The notes below the pieces were generated by a model, which was not told where the DNA came from, ran no database searches, and saw nothing but the letters and a program-made list of their open reading frames with translations. The position numbers and the translations under genes were made by a program. Positions 16,218 through 25,219 of a stretch of DNA of 64,000 nt are shown in pieces (the stretch's first letter is position 1; every line of letters starts with the position of its first letter). The stretch covers positions 496,001-560,000 of the forward strand of contig NC_015589.1 of assembly GCF_000215085.1 (NCBI RefSeq), read 5' to 3'. Origin of the DNA: Desulforamulus ruminis DSM 2154. GTDB lineage: Bacteria; Bacillota; Desulfotomaculia; Desulfotomaculales; Desulfotomaculaceae.

Positions 16218-18626
16218 TTACAGGGACCCGATAACTTCCGATACCCCTTGTGCTTTGATGCGCTTTAGCGGGCCGATAATAGAAACCGCCGTCACCAGCA
16301 GAAGGACTATTAATATTAACCCAATTTGCAATGAAGGCAATTTCCATAGGATATGGAACTCCGACAGGAATTTTTCAATAAGCGTCTTTTGCAAGGCGAT
16401 GCCCAAAATACATCCGGAAATATATCCTGCCAGACTGTAGGTGAGGGCTTCCGTTAAAACCATTCGGTCAAGCTGTGTGCCGGACATGCCCACCGCCCGC
16501 ATGATTCCCAAATACCGGGTTTTAGCCGCCACGCTGGTATTCATGGTATTGATGATATTTAAAACACTGATTAAAGCAATTACCGCAACAAACCCATATA
16601 CAAAAACAGCCATTGTTAAAAAGGTCTGGTCCGTTTCCGTATTTTTCTGACGCTGGTCATTAAGGGAAACCGAGGGACCGATCATGTTTTTGATTTCCCT
16701 TACCGTATGCTCCTGTCCCGACTTGTCCAGTTGAAGGTTGATCGCCTGAAAGGTTGATTCTCCCGTTAATTCGGTGAACAGCTTCTCGGTTGTGACAAAG
16801 GTGGTCAGGGCAAGCCGGGAGCTGCTGAAAGGAAGAGAGCGCAGGATGGCCATGACCGTCATCTCCTTTGTTCCACCGGGTGTTTGGATATAGACTTTAT
16901 CTCCTAGTTGCAGGGTAGTGGTTTCAAAAGTAGCGTTATTCCTCAAATGGGTGACAATGGCGATGACTCCGTTTTGTTCATTGAGTTTTTCCTCTGAGAG
17001 CTCTCCGTCAAGCAAATCCCTTTCCGCCCATTGAAGCTGGTTTTTGTCATAGGATATGAGCCAGGATTTTTCCGGCGGGACGAACAGTCCGTTATCGGTT
17101 TCCGTAATGCCTCCCATGATTTCTTTATAGGAATTGGTTAGTCTTGAAGCGTCAAAGGTGGCCTCCACATAGCTGAACATGTTGCCGTAGGTTTTTCTTA
17201 CACCATCCAGAGCCGCGGTTTTTTTATATAAACCGGTGCTTAGACCTTGTTCGGAGGTCAGTGTAATGTCCGGCGTATAAGGTTTTGTGGTTTTCATTGA
17301 CGAGTGCATAAAATCAATGAATACCTGAAAACCCAAAAACATGGCGATGCTGATGGCAATGGAACAGGACATGAGAAAAAGTGTTTTCTTTTTGATAAGG
17401 GCATTGTTTACACCCATGGCCAATTCCGCATCAAACAGCTTCATCAAAAGCCCTTGCTTTTTCTTTTTCGATATTTTGAACTCATTGCTTCCCGTCACCG
17501 CATTGACAGGGGATACCCTGGCAGCTTTTCTGGCAGGCAGGGAAGAAGCGATGGACACAGTGAGAAATCCGATTACTATACCGGCGAGGATTCCCGCTAT
17601 ACTGATATGAAACAACGGAAAATTAGAAAAAAGATTACTGTTATAAAATTTCAGGATGGCCGAGCATACAAAAGCAATCAGCATTCCGGCAACTACTCCC
17701 ATGGGAATTGCCTGCAAAGTAATATACAGCCCTTCTCTTTTCACCAACCTTTTAATTTGGGACTGGGACGCGCCGATACATCTTAAAAGTCCGAACTGCC
17801 GTACCCGTTCCATCACCGAAAGATTGAAGGTATTATAAATCATGACCACTCCGGCAATCAGGACAATGCAGAACAAAACCGCGCCGGTGGCATATAGGCT
17901 TATAGCTCTGTTGCTTGTGCCATACCCCATAATCGCCAGCAGTCTTTCGTTGCGTTCGATTTGCCCATCCTTTAGGTTCAGGCTGGTTTGCATGGCCTTT
18001 TGCGCCTTGTTGATGTTCACCCCGTCTTTGAACTCAATAATGAAAAAGTTCGATTTTTCCGTATGCACCACATTGGCTCCGGCAATGGATAAATGAACGC
18101 CCGGTGTGCCCGCCGCCTTTGTAATGCCATAGTCGCCGTAAATACCGCTGACGGTAAACTCCTTTGTCGAGCTGTCTGCGAATGTGATATTTGCCCTATC
18201 TCCCACTTTGAGATGAAGGCTTGCCGCCGCCCATTCTTCCAGCAGCATTTCATTTTCCGCAACCGGATATTTACCATCGATCAATTCAACATGGAAGTTG
18301 GGCGCTAAATTCTCATCCATTGCCACCAATCTGCATTCTTTTCCACTCAAGGTTCCCCTTGGGAAAGAGATATAGCTGCCGGCGTTTTGCACATCCACAC
18401 GGCTGGCAATGGATTGCTTGTCTTCAGCGGTGGCGTCCGTTACAGCCAAATGATAATTGCCATAATCATAGACGACCTGCTCTTTCTCAAATTGTAGAAA
18501 AAAATCCAGCATGGAGAAAATGCCGGTAACGAGAGCCACGGCTATGGCCACGCTGGTGATAACCAGTCTTGTTTTCTTTTGATGGGTTTTCAGGTATTTG
18601 GGAACAAGGGTCAGATAGCTTTTCAT
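16218..18626 (-). CDS. FtsX-type ABC transporter permease (two MacB/FtsX domains)
   Basis: 802 residues. An N-terminal helix (about 20-42), an extracytoplasmic domain, three helices around 245-380, a linker, another N-terminal-type helix near 425, a second extracytoplasmic domain, and three terminal helices. This duplicated layout is that of MacB/FtsX-domain exporters of peptides or lipoproteins in Gram-positives. Stretches such as VMERVRQFGLLRCIGASQSQI and TRYLGIMRAVGMSGTQL are the conserved coupling helices. Its ATG overlaps the ATPase stop codon, so the pair is coupled. With its ATPase and two-component genes it resembles antimicrobial-peptide-responsive modules; substrate unknown. Confidence 0.85.
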   Translation of the reverse strand: MKSYLTLVPKYLKTHQKKTRLVITSVAIAVALVTGIFSMLDFFLQFEKEQVVYDYGNYHLAVTDATAEDKQSIASRVDVQNAGSYISFPRGTLSGKECRLVAMDENLAPNFHVELIDGKYPVAENEMLLEEWAAASLHLKVGDRANITFADSSTKEFTVSGIYGDYGITKAAGTPGVHLSIAGANVVHTEKSNFFIIEFKDGVNINKAQKAMQTSLNLKDGQIERNERLLAIMGYGTSNRAISLYATGAVLFCIVLIAGVVMIYNTFNLSVMERVRQFGLLRCIGASQSQIKRLVKREGLYITLQAIPMGVVAGMLIAFVCSAILKFYNSNLFSNFPLFHISIAGILAGIVIGFLTVSIASSLPARKAARVSPVNAVTGSNEFKISKKKKQGLLMKLFDAELAMGVNNALIKKKTLFLMSCSIAISIAMFLGFQVFIDFMHSSMKTTKPYTPDITLTSEQGLSTGLYKKTAALDGVRKTYGNMFSYVEATFDASRLTNSYKEIMGGITETDNGLFVPPEKSWLISYDKNQLQWAERDLLDGELSEEKLNEQNGVIAIVTHLRNNATFETTTLQLGDKVYIQTPGGTKEMTVMAILRSLPFSSSRLALTTFVTTEKLFTELTGESTFQAINLQLDKSGQEHTVREIKNMIGPSVSLNDQRQKNTETDQTFLTMAVFVYGFVAVIALISVLNIINTMNTSVAAKTRYLGIMRAVGMSGTQLDRMVLTEALTYSLAGYISGCILGIALQKTLIEKFLSEFHILWKLPSLQIGLILIVLLLVTAVSIIGPLKRIKAQGVSEVIGSL

Positions 18627-19306
18627 TGTTCCGTCCCTCCCAAATCGGTCACCTTTCCGTCTTCAACGCCCAGCACGCGGTCGGCAAGGGAGGCGTAGCT
18701 TTGATTGTGCGTAATCATAAGCAGTGTTTGTTTATACCTTTCAACGGACAGCTTCATAAGGCTGATAACCTCCTGACTGTTTTTGCTGTCCAGATTTCCG
18801 GTGGGTTCGTCTGCCAGAATAAGGGCGGGTTTGGTTGCCAAAGCCCGTCCGATGGCCACGCGCTGCTGCTGACCGCCCGAAAGCTGATTGGGCAGATGAT
18901 GCTTTCTGTCCGTTAGGCCCAATATGCCCAGCAGTTCGTCAATGTAATTTTGATCGGGTTTTCTATAGTCTAAAAGTAGTGGCAGAATTACGTTTTCTTC
19001 CACGTTGAGTTCCGGCACCAAATTATACGCCTGAAAGATAAAGCCGATATTTCGTCTGCGAAAAACCGATAATTCCTTTTCCTTCATAGTAAAAAGATCC
19101 TTGCCGTCCAAGAATACCCTGCCGGATGTGGGTGTATCCAATCCGCCCAGCAGATTGAGCAAGGTACTTTTCCCGGAGCCGGAAGGCCCTACGATGACAA
19201 CAAATTCTCCTTTGGAAACGGAAAAGGACGCATTTTTTAAAGCGTCTACTTTCAGGTCGCCCGTTCCATAGGTTTTACATAAATCTTTTACCGTTAATAT
19301 ATCCAA
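18623..19306 (-). CDS. ABC transporter ATPase (LolD/MacB type)
   Basis: About 227 residues. Walker [20 protein letters not shown]-loop [12 protein letters not shown], signature [15 protein letters not shown], Walker [17 protein letters not shown] and H-loop MITHN. These are the MacB/LolD-type motifs that partner FtsX-type permeases. TTG 19306 lies six bases after AGGGGGTG, which makes it a better start than GTG 19315 inside that site. Coupled to the permease by an ATGA overlap. Confidence 0.9.
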   Translation of the reverse strand: MDILTVKDLCKTYGTGDLKVDALKNASFSVSKGEFVVIVGPSGSGKSTLLNLLGGLDTPTSGRVFLDGKDLFTMKEKELSVFRRRNIGFIFQAYNLVPELNVEENVILPLLLDYRKPDQNYIDELLGILGLTDRKHHLPNQLSGGQQQRVAIGRALATKPALILADEPTGNLDSKNSQEVISLMKLSVERYKQTLLMITHNQSYASLADRVLGVEDGKVTDLGGTEQ

Positions 19307-19372
19307 TAAAAACACCCCCTTTTGTTTAATGAGATGATAGCATTGGCATCTTACTCTCAGGTGAATTCCGCC

Positions 19373-20617
19373 TTACAGATTTGTAAGCTTGGGAAAGGTA
19401 AGGCGAAAAGCCGTGCCTTTTCCCGGCTTGCTTTCAACGGTAATGGAACCGCCGTGTTTTTCTATAATCGCTTTGGACAGAGTCAGTCCGATTCCGATCC
19501 CTTGCCGTTCCTTTGAAAATCTGCTCCTGTAAAACCGCTTGAAAATATGATGGATATCCTCGGAATGGATACCCGTTCCATTATCTGTAATGGTGATGGT
19601 AGTTAAAATACTTGTTTCAGCACAGTGTATTTCAATCTTATCTTTGGCCTTAGTGTGATCCAGCGCATTTTTGATGATATTGCTGACAGCTTCCAGCAGC
19701 CATTCCTCATCAAAGTTCATGGTAATGTTTTTGCTGCAGACCAGCCGGATTTCCTTGTTCTCCAATTCAGCCCGGGTGTGAAAACCTTTTATTGTATCCT
19801 CCAGAAACTCTTTTATCTGGTGGTTTTCTTTTTCCAATTTTATGGTGCCGGCATCCAACCTTGCCAGCTTGAGCAGATTTTGAATCAGCACTTCCATCCG
19901 GGTTAGTTCACGCTCACTTTTTGATGCAAATTCATCCACAACTTCATTTCCGGCCTGCTCATTTTGTATAATTTCATTGTACATTTTCAGCGCGGCAAGA
20001 GGGGTTTTCAATTGATGGGAGATATCGGAAATCGTATCCTTTAGAAATTGCCGGCGATGTTTTTCATTGTCAATGTGTGTGGTGAGAGAGGTTGCCATTC
20101 CATTAACCATTGAAAAGAACTGCGCTAGGCTTCCTTCGCTCTTGTCATCTAAACGTATGCGCGTATTTCCATCCATAAAGGCCCGAATATCTTCATTGGC
20201 CTTTTCAATGATTTGATTTTGGCGCAGCAGAAATAACAACAGTACCGCGAGTATAATAAATGAAAAAGACAGAGAGAAAACGAAAAACACTAGGGTATAT
20301 TTTTGCTGAAATGCCTGCACCTCTGGAAACAAATGCGTCTGTGCAGCGGAGGTATATCCTGCGGCCTGTAATAACGCACGGCCTGCTTGTGCCTGGCTGC
20401 CGGTTTTTTCCACAGTAAATGCTTTTGCAATCTGTGACGGCTCTATTCCCTTTTCAAGCAGGTAACCGGCCAGGCGATGATCGTGTGCAACCATGTTTTG
20501 CTTGTAATCACCGGAAATAAATATTGCAGTAAACTGCCCGAAGGCCATCATCAAGAGAAGGATAGAAGCCATGGCCAGAAGCAGCAGGTTTGCTTCCCGA
20601 TTTGCCAAGATTTTCAT
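19373..20617 (-). CDS. Sensor histidine kinase of the ABC-exporter module
   Basis: 414 residues. Helix at about 10-32, an extracytoplasmic domain of about 80 residues, helix at about 115-138, a HAMP-like linker, dimerisation motif DISHQLKTPLAALKMY, N-box EAVSNIIKNALDH, and ATP-lid region GIGIGLTLSKAIIEKHGG. It ends FRLTFPKLTNL. The regulator gene is ten bases upstream. The compact sensor domain differs from the very short loop of BceS-type kinases, so direct ligand sensing is possible. Confidence 0.9.
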   Translation of the reverse strand: MKILANREANLLLLAMASILLLMMAFGQFTAIFISGDYKQNMVAHDHRLAGYLLEKGIEPSQIAKAFTVEKTGSQAQAGRALLQAAGYTSAAQTHLFPEVQAFQQKYTLVFFVFSLSFSFIILAVLLLFLLRQNQIIEKANEDIRAFMDGNTRIRLDDKSEGSLAQFFSMVNGMATSLTTHIDNEKHRRQFLKDTISDISHQLKTPLAALKMYNEIIQNEQAGNEVVDEFASKSERELTRMEVLIQNLLKLARLDAGTIKLEKENHQIKEFLEDTIKGFHTRAELENKEIRLVCSKNITMNFDEEWLLEAVSNIIKNALDHTKAKDKIEIHCAETSILTTITITDNGTGIHSEDIHHIFKRFYRSRFSKERQGIGIGLTLSKAIIEKHGGSITVESKPGKGTAFRLTFPKLTNL

Positions 20618-20627
20618 ATTTACACCC

Positions 20628-21317
20628 TCACTTTACAACGTTCCATTTATAGCCTAACCTCCGCATAGTCAACAAAAATACAGGATTTTCAGGATGATCC
20701 TCGATCTTGCTGCGCAACCGGCGAACATATACCGACAAAGTATTGTCATCTACAAAGCTGCCTTCATTGTCCCATAGCCTGTCCAGTATGATTTGCCTGG
20801 TTAAAACCGTATTGGGATTTTGCATTAAAAGACACAACAGCCGATATTCAGCGGTGGTAAGCTCAATCTCGCTATTTTCTTTGAACACGCGATTTTCTGC
20901 CAGCCTGACTGTGATCCCATTGGAAACAAGCTCTGTCTGAGCCCCGGCCGATAACTTGGCCCGGCGCAGAAGGGCGTTAATTCTTGCTATCAGTTCATTC
21001 AGTTTAAAAGGTTTTGTTATGTAGTCGTCAGCGCCCATATCCAGACCCTTGACGATACAAACTTCCTCATCCGAAGCGGTTAGAAAGATAATGGGTACCG
21101 AAGACCACTGACGTACTCTTTGGCATATTTCATAGCCGCTGCCGTCCGGCAGCGTTAAATCAAGAATCAGCAAATTATGGCTGCGATTTTCAATCATTGC
21201 CTGTGCCTCCCGCACCGTTCTGGCAATATCTACGTGATAGCCGCTTTTTTTAAGGGAAAATTCCAACCCGTCAATCAGGCTCAAATCGTCCTCCACTAAA
21301 AGAATATTATTATTCAT
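20628..21317 (-). CDS. OmpR-type response regulator of the ABC-exporter module
   Basis: 229 residues from ATG 21317, which follows a perfect AAGGAGG; the longer frame to 21362 contains that site and is rejected. Receiver with acidic Asp10/Asp11, phosphoacceptor Asp53 in LLILDLTLPDG and Lys in TKPFKLNEL. The winged helix has LTTAEYRLLCLLMQNPN and TLSVYVRRLRSKI. It is the first gene of a four-gene minus-strand set and should control the exporter. Confidence 0.92.
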   Translation of the reverse strand: MNNNILLVEDDLSLIDGLEFSLKKSGYHVDIARTVREAQAMIENRSHNLLILDLTLPDGSGYEICQRVRQWSSVPIIFLTASDEEVCIVKGLDMGADDYITKPFKLNELIARINALLRRAKLSAGAQTELVSNGITVRLAENRVFKENSEIELTTAEYRLLCLLMQNPNTVLTRQIILDRLWDNEGSFVDDNTLSVYVRRLRSKIEDHPENPVFLLTMRRLGYKWNVVK

Positions 21318-21469
21318 TTTGTTTCGCCTCCTTCTTTCCGTCATCCATGGTTTTTTCCGCATCTCCGGGTTTTAGCCCGGAAGGACCAAGCGGGGGGCGC
21401 TATCTTTCCTGTTTTCTTCCACTAGGGTTTTGTATCCTGCCATGCACCGGATCGATGTTAGGTTATGGC

Positions 21470-21514
21470 AAAAGCACCTGTCGAATTCCTTTCGAGCAGG
21501 TGCTTTTAAGTGTG
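21470..21514. terminator. Strong hairpin near the tRNA gene
   Basis: AAAAGCACCTG (21470-21480) pairs with CAGGTGCTTTT, with an inner TCGAA/TTCGA extension. T-rich sequence on both strands. On the minus strand it lies 54 bases after the tRNA 3' end, so it probably terminates the tRNA transcript. Confidence 0.75.
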
Positions 21515-21567
21515 ATTTTTACTTTTGTCAATGACCAGGAATGTTAGAACAATGTTCCCGGCGGATA

Positions 21568-21663
21568 TGGAGGGGAGAAGTCGGAATCGAACCGGACTCC
21601 AGCCTGGTTCTCAGGCTGGCTCATGGGTTTGCAGCCCATAGGGGGACCATCCCCGTTCTCCCC
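21568..21663 (-). tRNA. SelC-like tRNA-Cys(GCA), tRNA-ReC type, with encoded CCA
   Basis: Read on the minus strand, the 96-base gene has an 8-bp acceptor stem (GGGGAGAA/TTCTCCCC), not the usual 7, then T73 and CCA. The D arm is short and GC-rich with GG in its loop (GGGG-ATGGT-CCCC). The anticodon stem ATGGG/CCCAT holds loop CTGCAAA, so the anticodon is GCA (Cys). A long variable arm has a perfect 8-bp stem CCAGCCTG/CAGGCTGG with loop AGAAC. The T loop is TTCGATT; its stem makes five pairs only if one C is bulged. The long arm and 8-bp acceptor are tRNA-Sec features, while GCA and U73 are CysRS identity elements. This combination defines the tRNA-ReC group, reported for D. nigrificans to decode UGA with Cys through SelB. 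Confidence 0.85.
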
Positions 21664-21681
21664 GGATTTAAGATTTATTTT

Positions 21682-21710
21682 ATCATAAAAATGGTTATCT
21701 GTTATATGAA
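21682..21710 (-). promoter_or_regulatory. Candidate promoter of the tRNA gene
   Basis: On the minus strand TTCATA and TATGAT are separated by exactly 17 bases, with TATGAT ending about 19 bases before the mature tRNA 5' end. The rest of 21664-21968 is AT-rich and noncoding. Confidence 0.45.
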
Positions 21711-21968
21711 TTATTTTCATATTTGCCAAATGGTCGGGAGGATTGGACAATGTGATTTTTTAATGTTAGCCATTAGTCCCCGGCAGCCAAAGCGATAAAT
21801 TACTTATTTTTATGAAAAAGCCAGTACCCCTAAATAATTATCATAGTTCAGGCAGATACTATTATAAATAGGTACATCTTTGAACAAGTATTCTGGACTT
21901 TATATGGAGAGAAAAGTATAATAAATGTATATAATATTTTGCATATTATGATTACGAGGGCGCTTTCC

Positions 21969-22379
21969 ATGAGTCAAGGACTGGTATCAAGCTTGTTTAT
22001 GGCTTGTAAAAAAATGCAAATGGATTTTCAGTGTCAGGCGGCCCAAATTGGCTTAGATGCTGCTCCTTATGCCGCTCTGCAGAAATTATGGCGGCAGGAT
22101 GGCGTAACCATAACGGAACTGGGAGAAAAGCTTTTTTTAAAGGCCAGTACCATTACATCGCTCATCGACAGGATGGAACGGGATGGATTGGTGCAGCGGC
22201 AAAGGGACGAGGAAGACAGACGGGTGGTTAAAATCTATCTTACAACCAGGGCTCGCAATTTGAAAGGCAAATTCCCTCGTTTTGAAGAACACTGTATTGA
22301 AAAAATAAAACCTCATTTTACTCAGGAAGAAATTCAGACCTTGACACAGCTTTTAAATAGATTGGAAGAATCCCTTTGA
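21969..22379 (+). CDS. MarR family transcriptional regulator
   Basis: 136 residues. The winged-helix core reads LWRQDGVTITELGEKLFLKASTITSLIDRMERDGLVQRQRDEEDRRVVKIYLT in pieces (about 38-90), the classical MarR helix and beta-wing with D-D-R-R. ATG 21969 follows CGAGGG at eight bases; ATG 21939 and 21948 lack a site. The next gene, an FAD dehydrogenase, is separated by a terminator. Ligand unknown. Confidence 0.88.
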   Translation: MSQGLVSSLFMACKKMQMDFQCQAAQIGLDAAPYAALQKLWRQDGVTITELGEKLFLKASTITSLIDRMERDGLVQRQRDEEDRRVVKIYLTTRARNLKGKFPRFEEHCIEKIKPHFTQEEIQTLTQLLNRLEESL

Positions 22380-22416
22380 GGGATCACTTTTAATGAAGCA
22401 AGGCAAAAGACACGAA

Positions 22417-22452
22417 AGGCATCACCGGCCCAGGGTGATGCCTAAGCTTTTA
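22417..22452 (+). terminator. Terminator after the marR-type gene
   Basis: AGGCATCACC pairs perfectly with GGTGATGCCT, followed by AAGCTTTTATAT. Confidence 0.8.
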
Positions 22453-22559
22453 TATCGGGCAGTATAAGTTTTTTTAATTTCATTTATTTCCTATTGAAAA
22501 ATAAGCTTTGGTAGTTCATAATTAATCTGTTTGTTTAATTGTAAGGGGAGGTGCAGGGT

Positions 22560-23996
22560 ATGAAAAAATATGATGTCATTGTAATCGGAGCCGGACCGGC
22601 GGGTATTTTTACCTGCTATGAACTGGCCTGCAAAGCACCCGATCTAAAAGTTTTATTGGTGGATAAAGGACGGGATATTTATAAACGGGACTGTCCCATA
22701 TTGCAAAAGAAGATTACCAAGTGTCCTCCACCGACCCAGAAAAAAGATTATGCCGGTTGTCTGCCCGCTTGCTCGATTACCAACGGTTTTGGCGGTGCAG
22801 GGGCTTATTCGGACGGAAAGTTTAATATTACAACGGAATTTGGCGGATGGATGACAGACTATCTACCCCCCTCCAAAGTATTGGATTTAATTCAGTATGT
22901 GGACAGCATTAATTTGAAGCATGGGGCCAAATCCGTGACCACCGACCCTTTAACCCCCGCTGTCAAAGAAATTGAAAAGCGGGGTCTGGGCGCCGGTTTA
23001 AAACTGCTGCGGGCCCAGGTAAGACACTTGGGAACCGAGCAGAACCTGGAAATACTGAAGAGTATTTTTGATTTTCTTAAAGATCGTGTGGATATGCTGT
23101 TTGCAACCGAAGTGGAGGATATACTTACGGTCATGGAGGGCGGCCAGCATAACCTCTGCGGGATTGTTACCAAAAATCATGATGAATTCTTTGCGCAAAA
23201 GGTGGTGGCTGTTCCCGGCCGGGACGGCTCCGAATGGTTGTCCGGTATTCTTAAAAAACACGGTTTGGAAGTGACCAGCAATCAGGTGGACGTGGGTGTG
23301 CGTGTTGAGACTTTGAATGCCATTATGGAGGAAATCAACGAACATCTGTATGAAGGAAAATTTATCTTCCGGACCTCGGTGGGCACTACGGTAAGGACTT
23401 TTTGCAGCAATCCGGCGGGCTATGTGGTAATTGAGAACCACAGCGGGGTGATGCTGGCCAATGGACACGCCTACAAGGATAAAAATCTTGGCAGCGACAA
23501 TACAAACTTTGCTTTGCTGGTGTCTCATAAATTTTCCTATCCATTTAATAAGCCCATTGAATATGCTAAATCCATCTCCCGGTTGGCCAATGATTTATCA
23601 AACGGCAGCGTGTTGGTCCAACGCTTCGGGGATCTTATGAAAGGCTGCCGGTCTACGCACAAACGGATTCGGGTTGGATTCGTCGAACCCACCCTGAAAG
23701 AGGCTGAACCGGGGGATCTGAGTCTGGCTCTTCCTTACAATACCTTAAAGAGCATTATTGAAATGATTGAAGCTCTGGATAAAGTTACACCGGGTATTGC
23801 CTCGGAACACACCCTGCTCTACGGGATTGAGGCCAAATTTTACTCCGCCCGTCCTAAATTAACCCCTACCTTTGAAACTGAAATCAATGGACTGTATGCC
23901 GGGGGTGACGGTGCCGGTATCACCCGTGGACTGGCCCAGGCCGGTGCCTGCGGTGTAGCCATTGCCCGGGATATTATGGAAAAAATACAGCATTAA
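22560..23996 (+). CDS. Uncharacterised FAD-dependent dehydrogenase (COG2509-like)
   Basis: 478 residues. The N-terminal dinucleotide-binding motif is VIVIGAGPAGIFTCYEL, followed by an acidic strand end (LLVDKGRD). There is a cysteine-containing insert (CPILQKKITKCPP, CLPACSI) and the family stretch NGFGGAGAYSDGKFN. The C-terminus NGLYAGGDGAGITRGLAQAGACGV is the second FAD contact. ATG 22560 follows GGGGAGGTG. The family has no established reaction. It stands alone with its own terminator. Confidence 0.85.
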   Translation: MKKYDVIVIGAGPAGIFTCYELACKAPDLKVLLVDKGRDIYKRDCPILQKKITKCPPPTQKKDYAGCLPACSITNGFGGAGAYSDGKFNITTEFGGWMTDYLPPSKVLDLIQYVDSINLKHGAKSVTTDPLTPAVKEIEKRGLGAGLKLLRAQVRHLGTEQNLEILKSIFDFLKDRVDMLFATEVEDILTVMEGGQHNLCGIVTKNHDEFFAQKVVAVPGRDGSEWLSGILKKHGLEVTSNQVDVGVRVETLNAIMEEINEHLYEGKFIFRTSVGTTVRTFCSNPAGYVVIENHSGVMLANGHAYKDKNLGSDNTNFALLVSHKFSYPFNKPIEYAKSISRLANDLSNGSVLVQRFGDLMKGCRSTHKRIRVGFVEPTLKEAEPGDLSLALPYNTLKSIIEMIEALDKVTPGIASEHTLLYGIEAKFYSARPKLTPTFETEINGLYAGGDGAGITRGLAQAGACGVAIARDIMEKIQH

Positions 23997-24003
23997 AAAT
24001 TCG

Positions 24004-24040
24004 TTGCCCCTCTGAAGACTGAACTTCAGGGGGGTTATTT
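24004..24040 (+). terminator. Terminator after the FAD dehydrogenase
   Basis: CCCCTCTGAAG pairs with CTTCAGGGG (one bulge), followed by GGTTATTTATC. Confidence 0.7.
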
Positions 24041-24138
24041 ATCATAATGATTAAGATTGAGAACGAGGTATGAATTTTAACCCTACGCAACATATTTTAT
24101 AGAAAGAATAACCTTCTTATATTTTTTGGAGGACTAAG

Positions 24139-25086
24139 ATGATCCAGATACTACAGGTTCTCGGGGATGGCCAGGTGAAATTTGATGTTTTAAACCATAA
24201 AATAAACTTTACAGAGGCCAAATGGTTTTGGGTAGATTTCTCTGCTCCAAACGCAGAAGAAGTCCAATCTCTGTCTGATGTATTTGGCTTTCATCCGCTG
24301 GCCATTGAAGATTGCTTATACGGACTGCAAAGGCCCAAGGTGGATGATTACGGAGATTATCGTTTTTTTGTTTTGCATACCCTTTCCTGTATTGGAGTGA
24401 AGCTTGAAGAGGTTGATTTATTTCAAGGCAAAAACTATATTGTTACTTTTCATAATCATGCTGATCCGGCCATAGAAAGAATTTGGGAGCAGTTAAAACA
24501 AAACCCACAGAAATTGGAAAAAGGCCTAGACTACATGTTATATCTGGTGGTGGACAGTCTGGTAGATCAATATTTTCCGCTATTCCTTAAGATAAGTGAT
24601 GAATTGGAACGGCTGGAGGCTGAATATTTTCAACAGTTAAGTCATAGAAAAATTAAACGTATTTTTAAGATTCGCCGGGAATTGCTTACCTTAAGAAGGT
24701 CTTTAGAACCTTTAAAGGATGTAATCAAACAAATTTTACACCCGGAAGAGGATATATGGAAATCAAAGCATAATGTGTTCTTTCGTGATATTCTTGATAA
24801 CCTCACGAGATTTGTGGAGATGACGGAGGTTTACCGGCATATGGGGTTAGATTTGATTGAGAGTCATGCCTCTCTAAATTCCCAGAGAATAAACAGGGTT
24901 ATGGTCACACTTACAGTTATAACTACAATTTTTATGCCTTTAACATTTATTGCAGGTATTTACGGCATGAATTTTGACTATATGCCTGAACTTCGCTGGA
25001 AATACGGTTATTTTTTGTCGCTGCTGTTGATGGGAACGCTGGCCGGTGGAATGATTTTATGGTTTAAACGGAAAGGTTGGTTTTAG
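24139..25086 (+). CDS. corA: CorA-type divalent metal ion transporter
   Basis: 315 residues. A large soluble N-terminal domain is followed by two C-terminal helices. The pore signature GMN is present in YGMNFDYMPEL after the first helix (LTVITTIFMPLTFIAGI), and the last residues are basic (KRKGW). CorA forms a homopentameric Mg2+ channel that may also pass Co2+ or Ni2+. ATG 24139 follows TTTTGGAGG. Monocistronic. Confidence 0.93.
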   Translation: MIQILQVLGDGQVKFDVLNHKINFTEAKWFWVDFSAPNAEEVQSLSDVFGFHPLAIEDCLYGLQRPKVDDYGDYRFFVLHTLSCIGVKLEEVDLFQGKNYIVTFHNHADPAIERIWEQLKQNPQKLEKGLDYMLYLVVDSLVDQYFPLFLKISDELERLEAEYFQQLSHRKIKRIFKIRRELLTLRRSLEPLKDVIKQILHPEEDIWKSKHNVFFRDILDNLTRFVEMTEVYRHMGLDLIESHASLNSQRINRVMVTLTVITTIFMPLTFIAGIYGMNFDYMPELRWKYGYFLSLLLMGTLAGGMILWFKRKGWF

Positions 25087-25219
25087 TAGGTGTGACGGCA
25101 AAAAAGTCATTTGTATAATAGAATTGATTATTCCCTAACGAGGGTATAAGATTAATCTCATAATAATCTTTACTTAAATAGGATCAATCCCTTCATCGGC
25201 CAACAACAGAGGTGGCATT

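Noticed and set aside
16218-21317. Classical BceRS-BceAB bacitracin module
   Set aside because: The permease has a duplicated MacB/FtsX layout and the kinase has an extracytoplasmic domain of about 80 residues, unlike Bce-type proteins; gene order alone is not enough.
21568-21663. Ordinary tRNA-Cys or canonical tRNA-Sec
   Set aside because: Ordinary tRNA-Cys has a 7-bp acceptor and short variable loop; canonical tRNA-Sec has a TCA anticodon. This gene mixes both.
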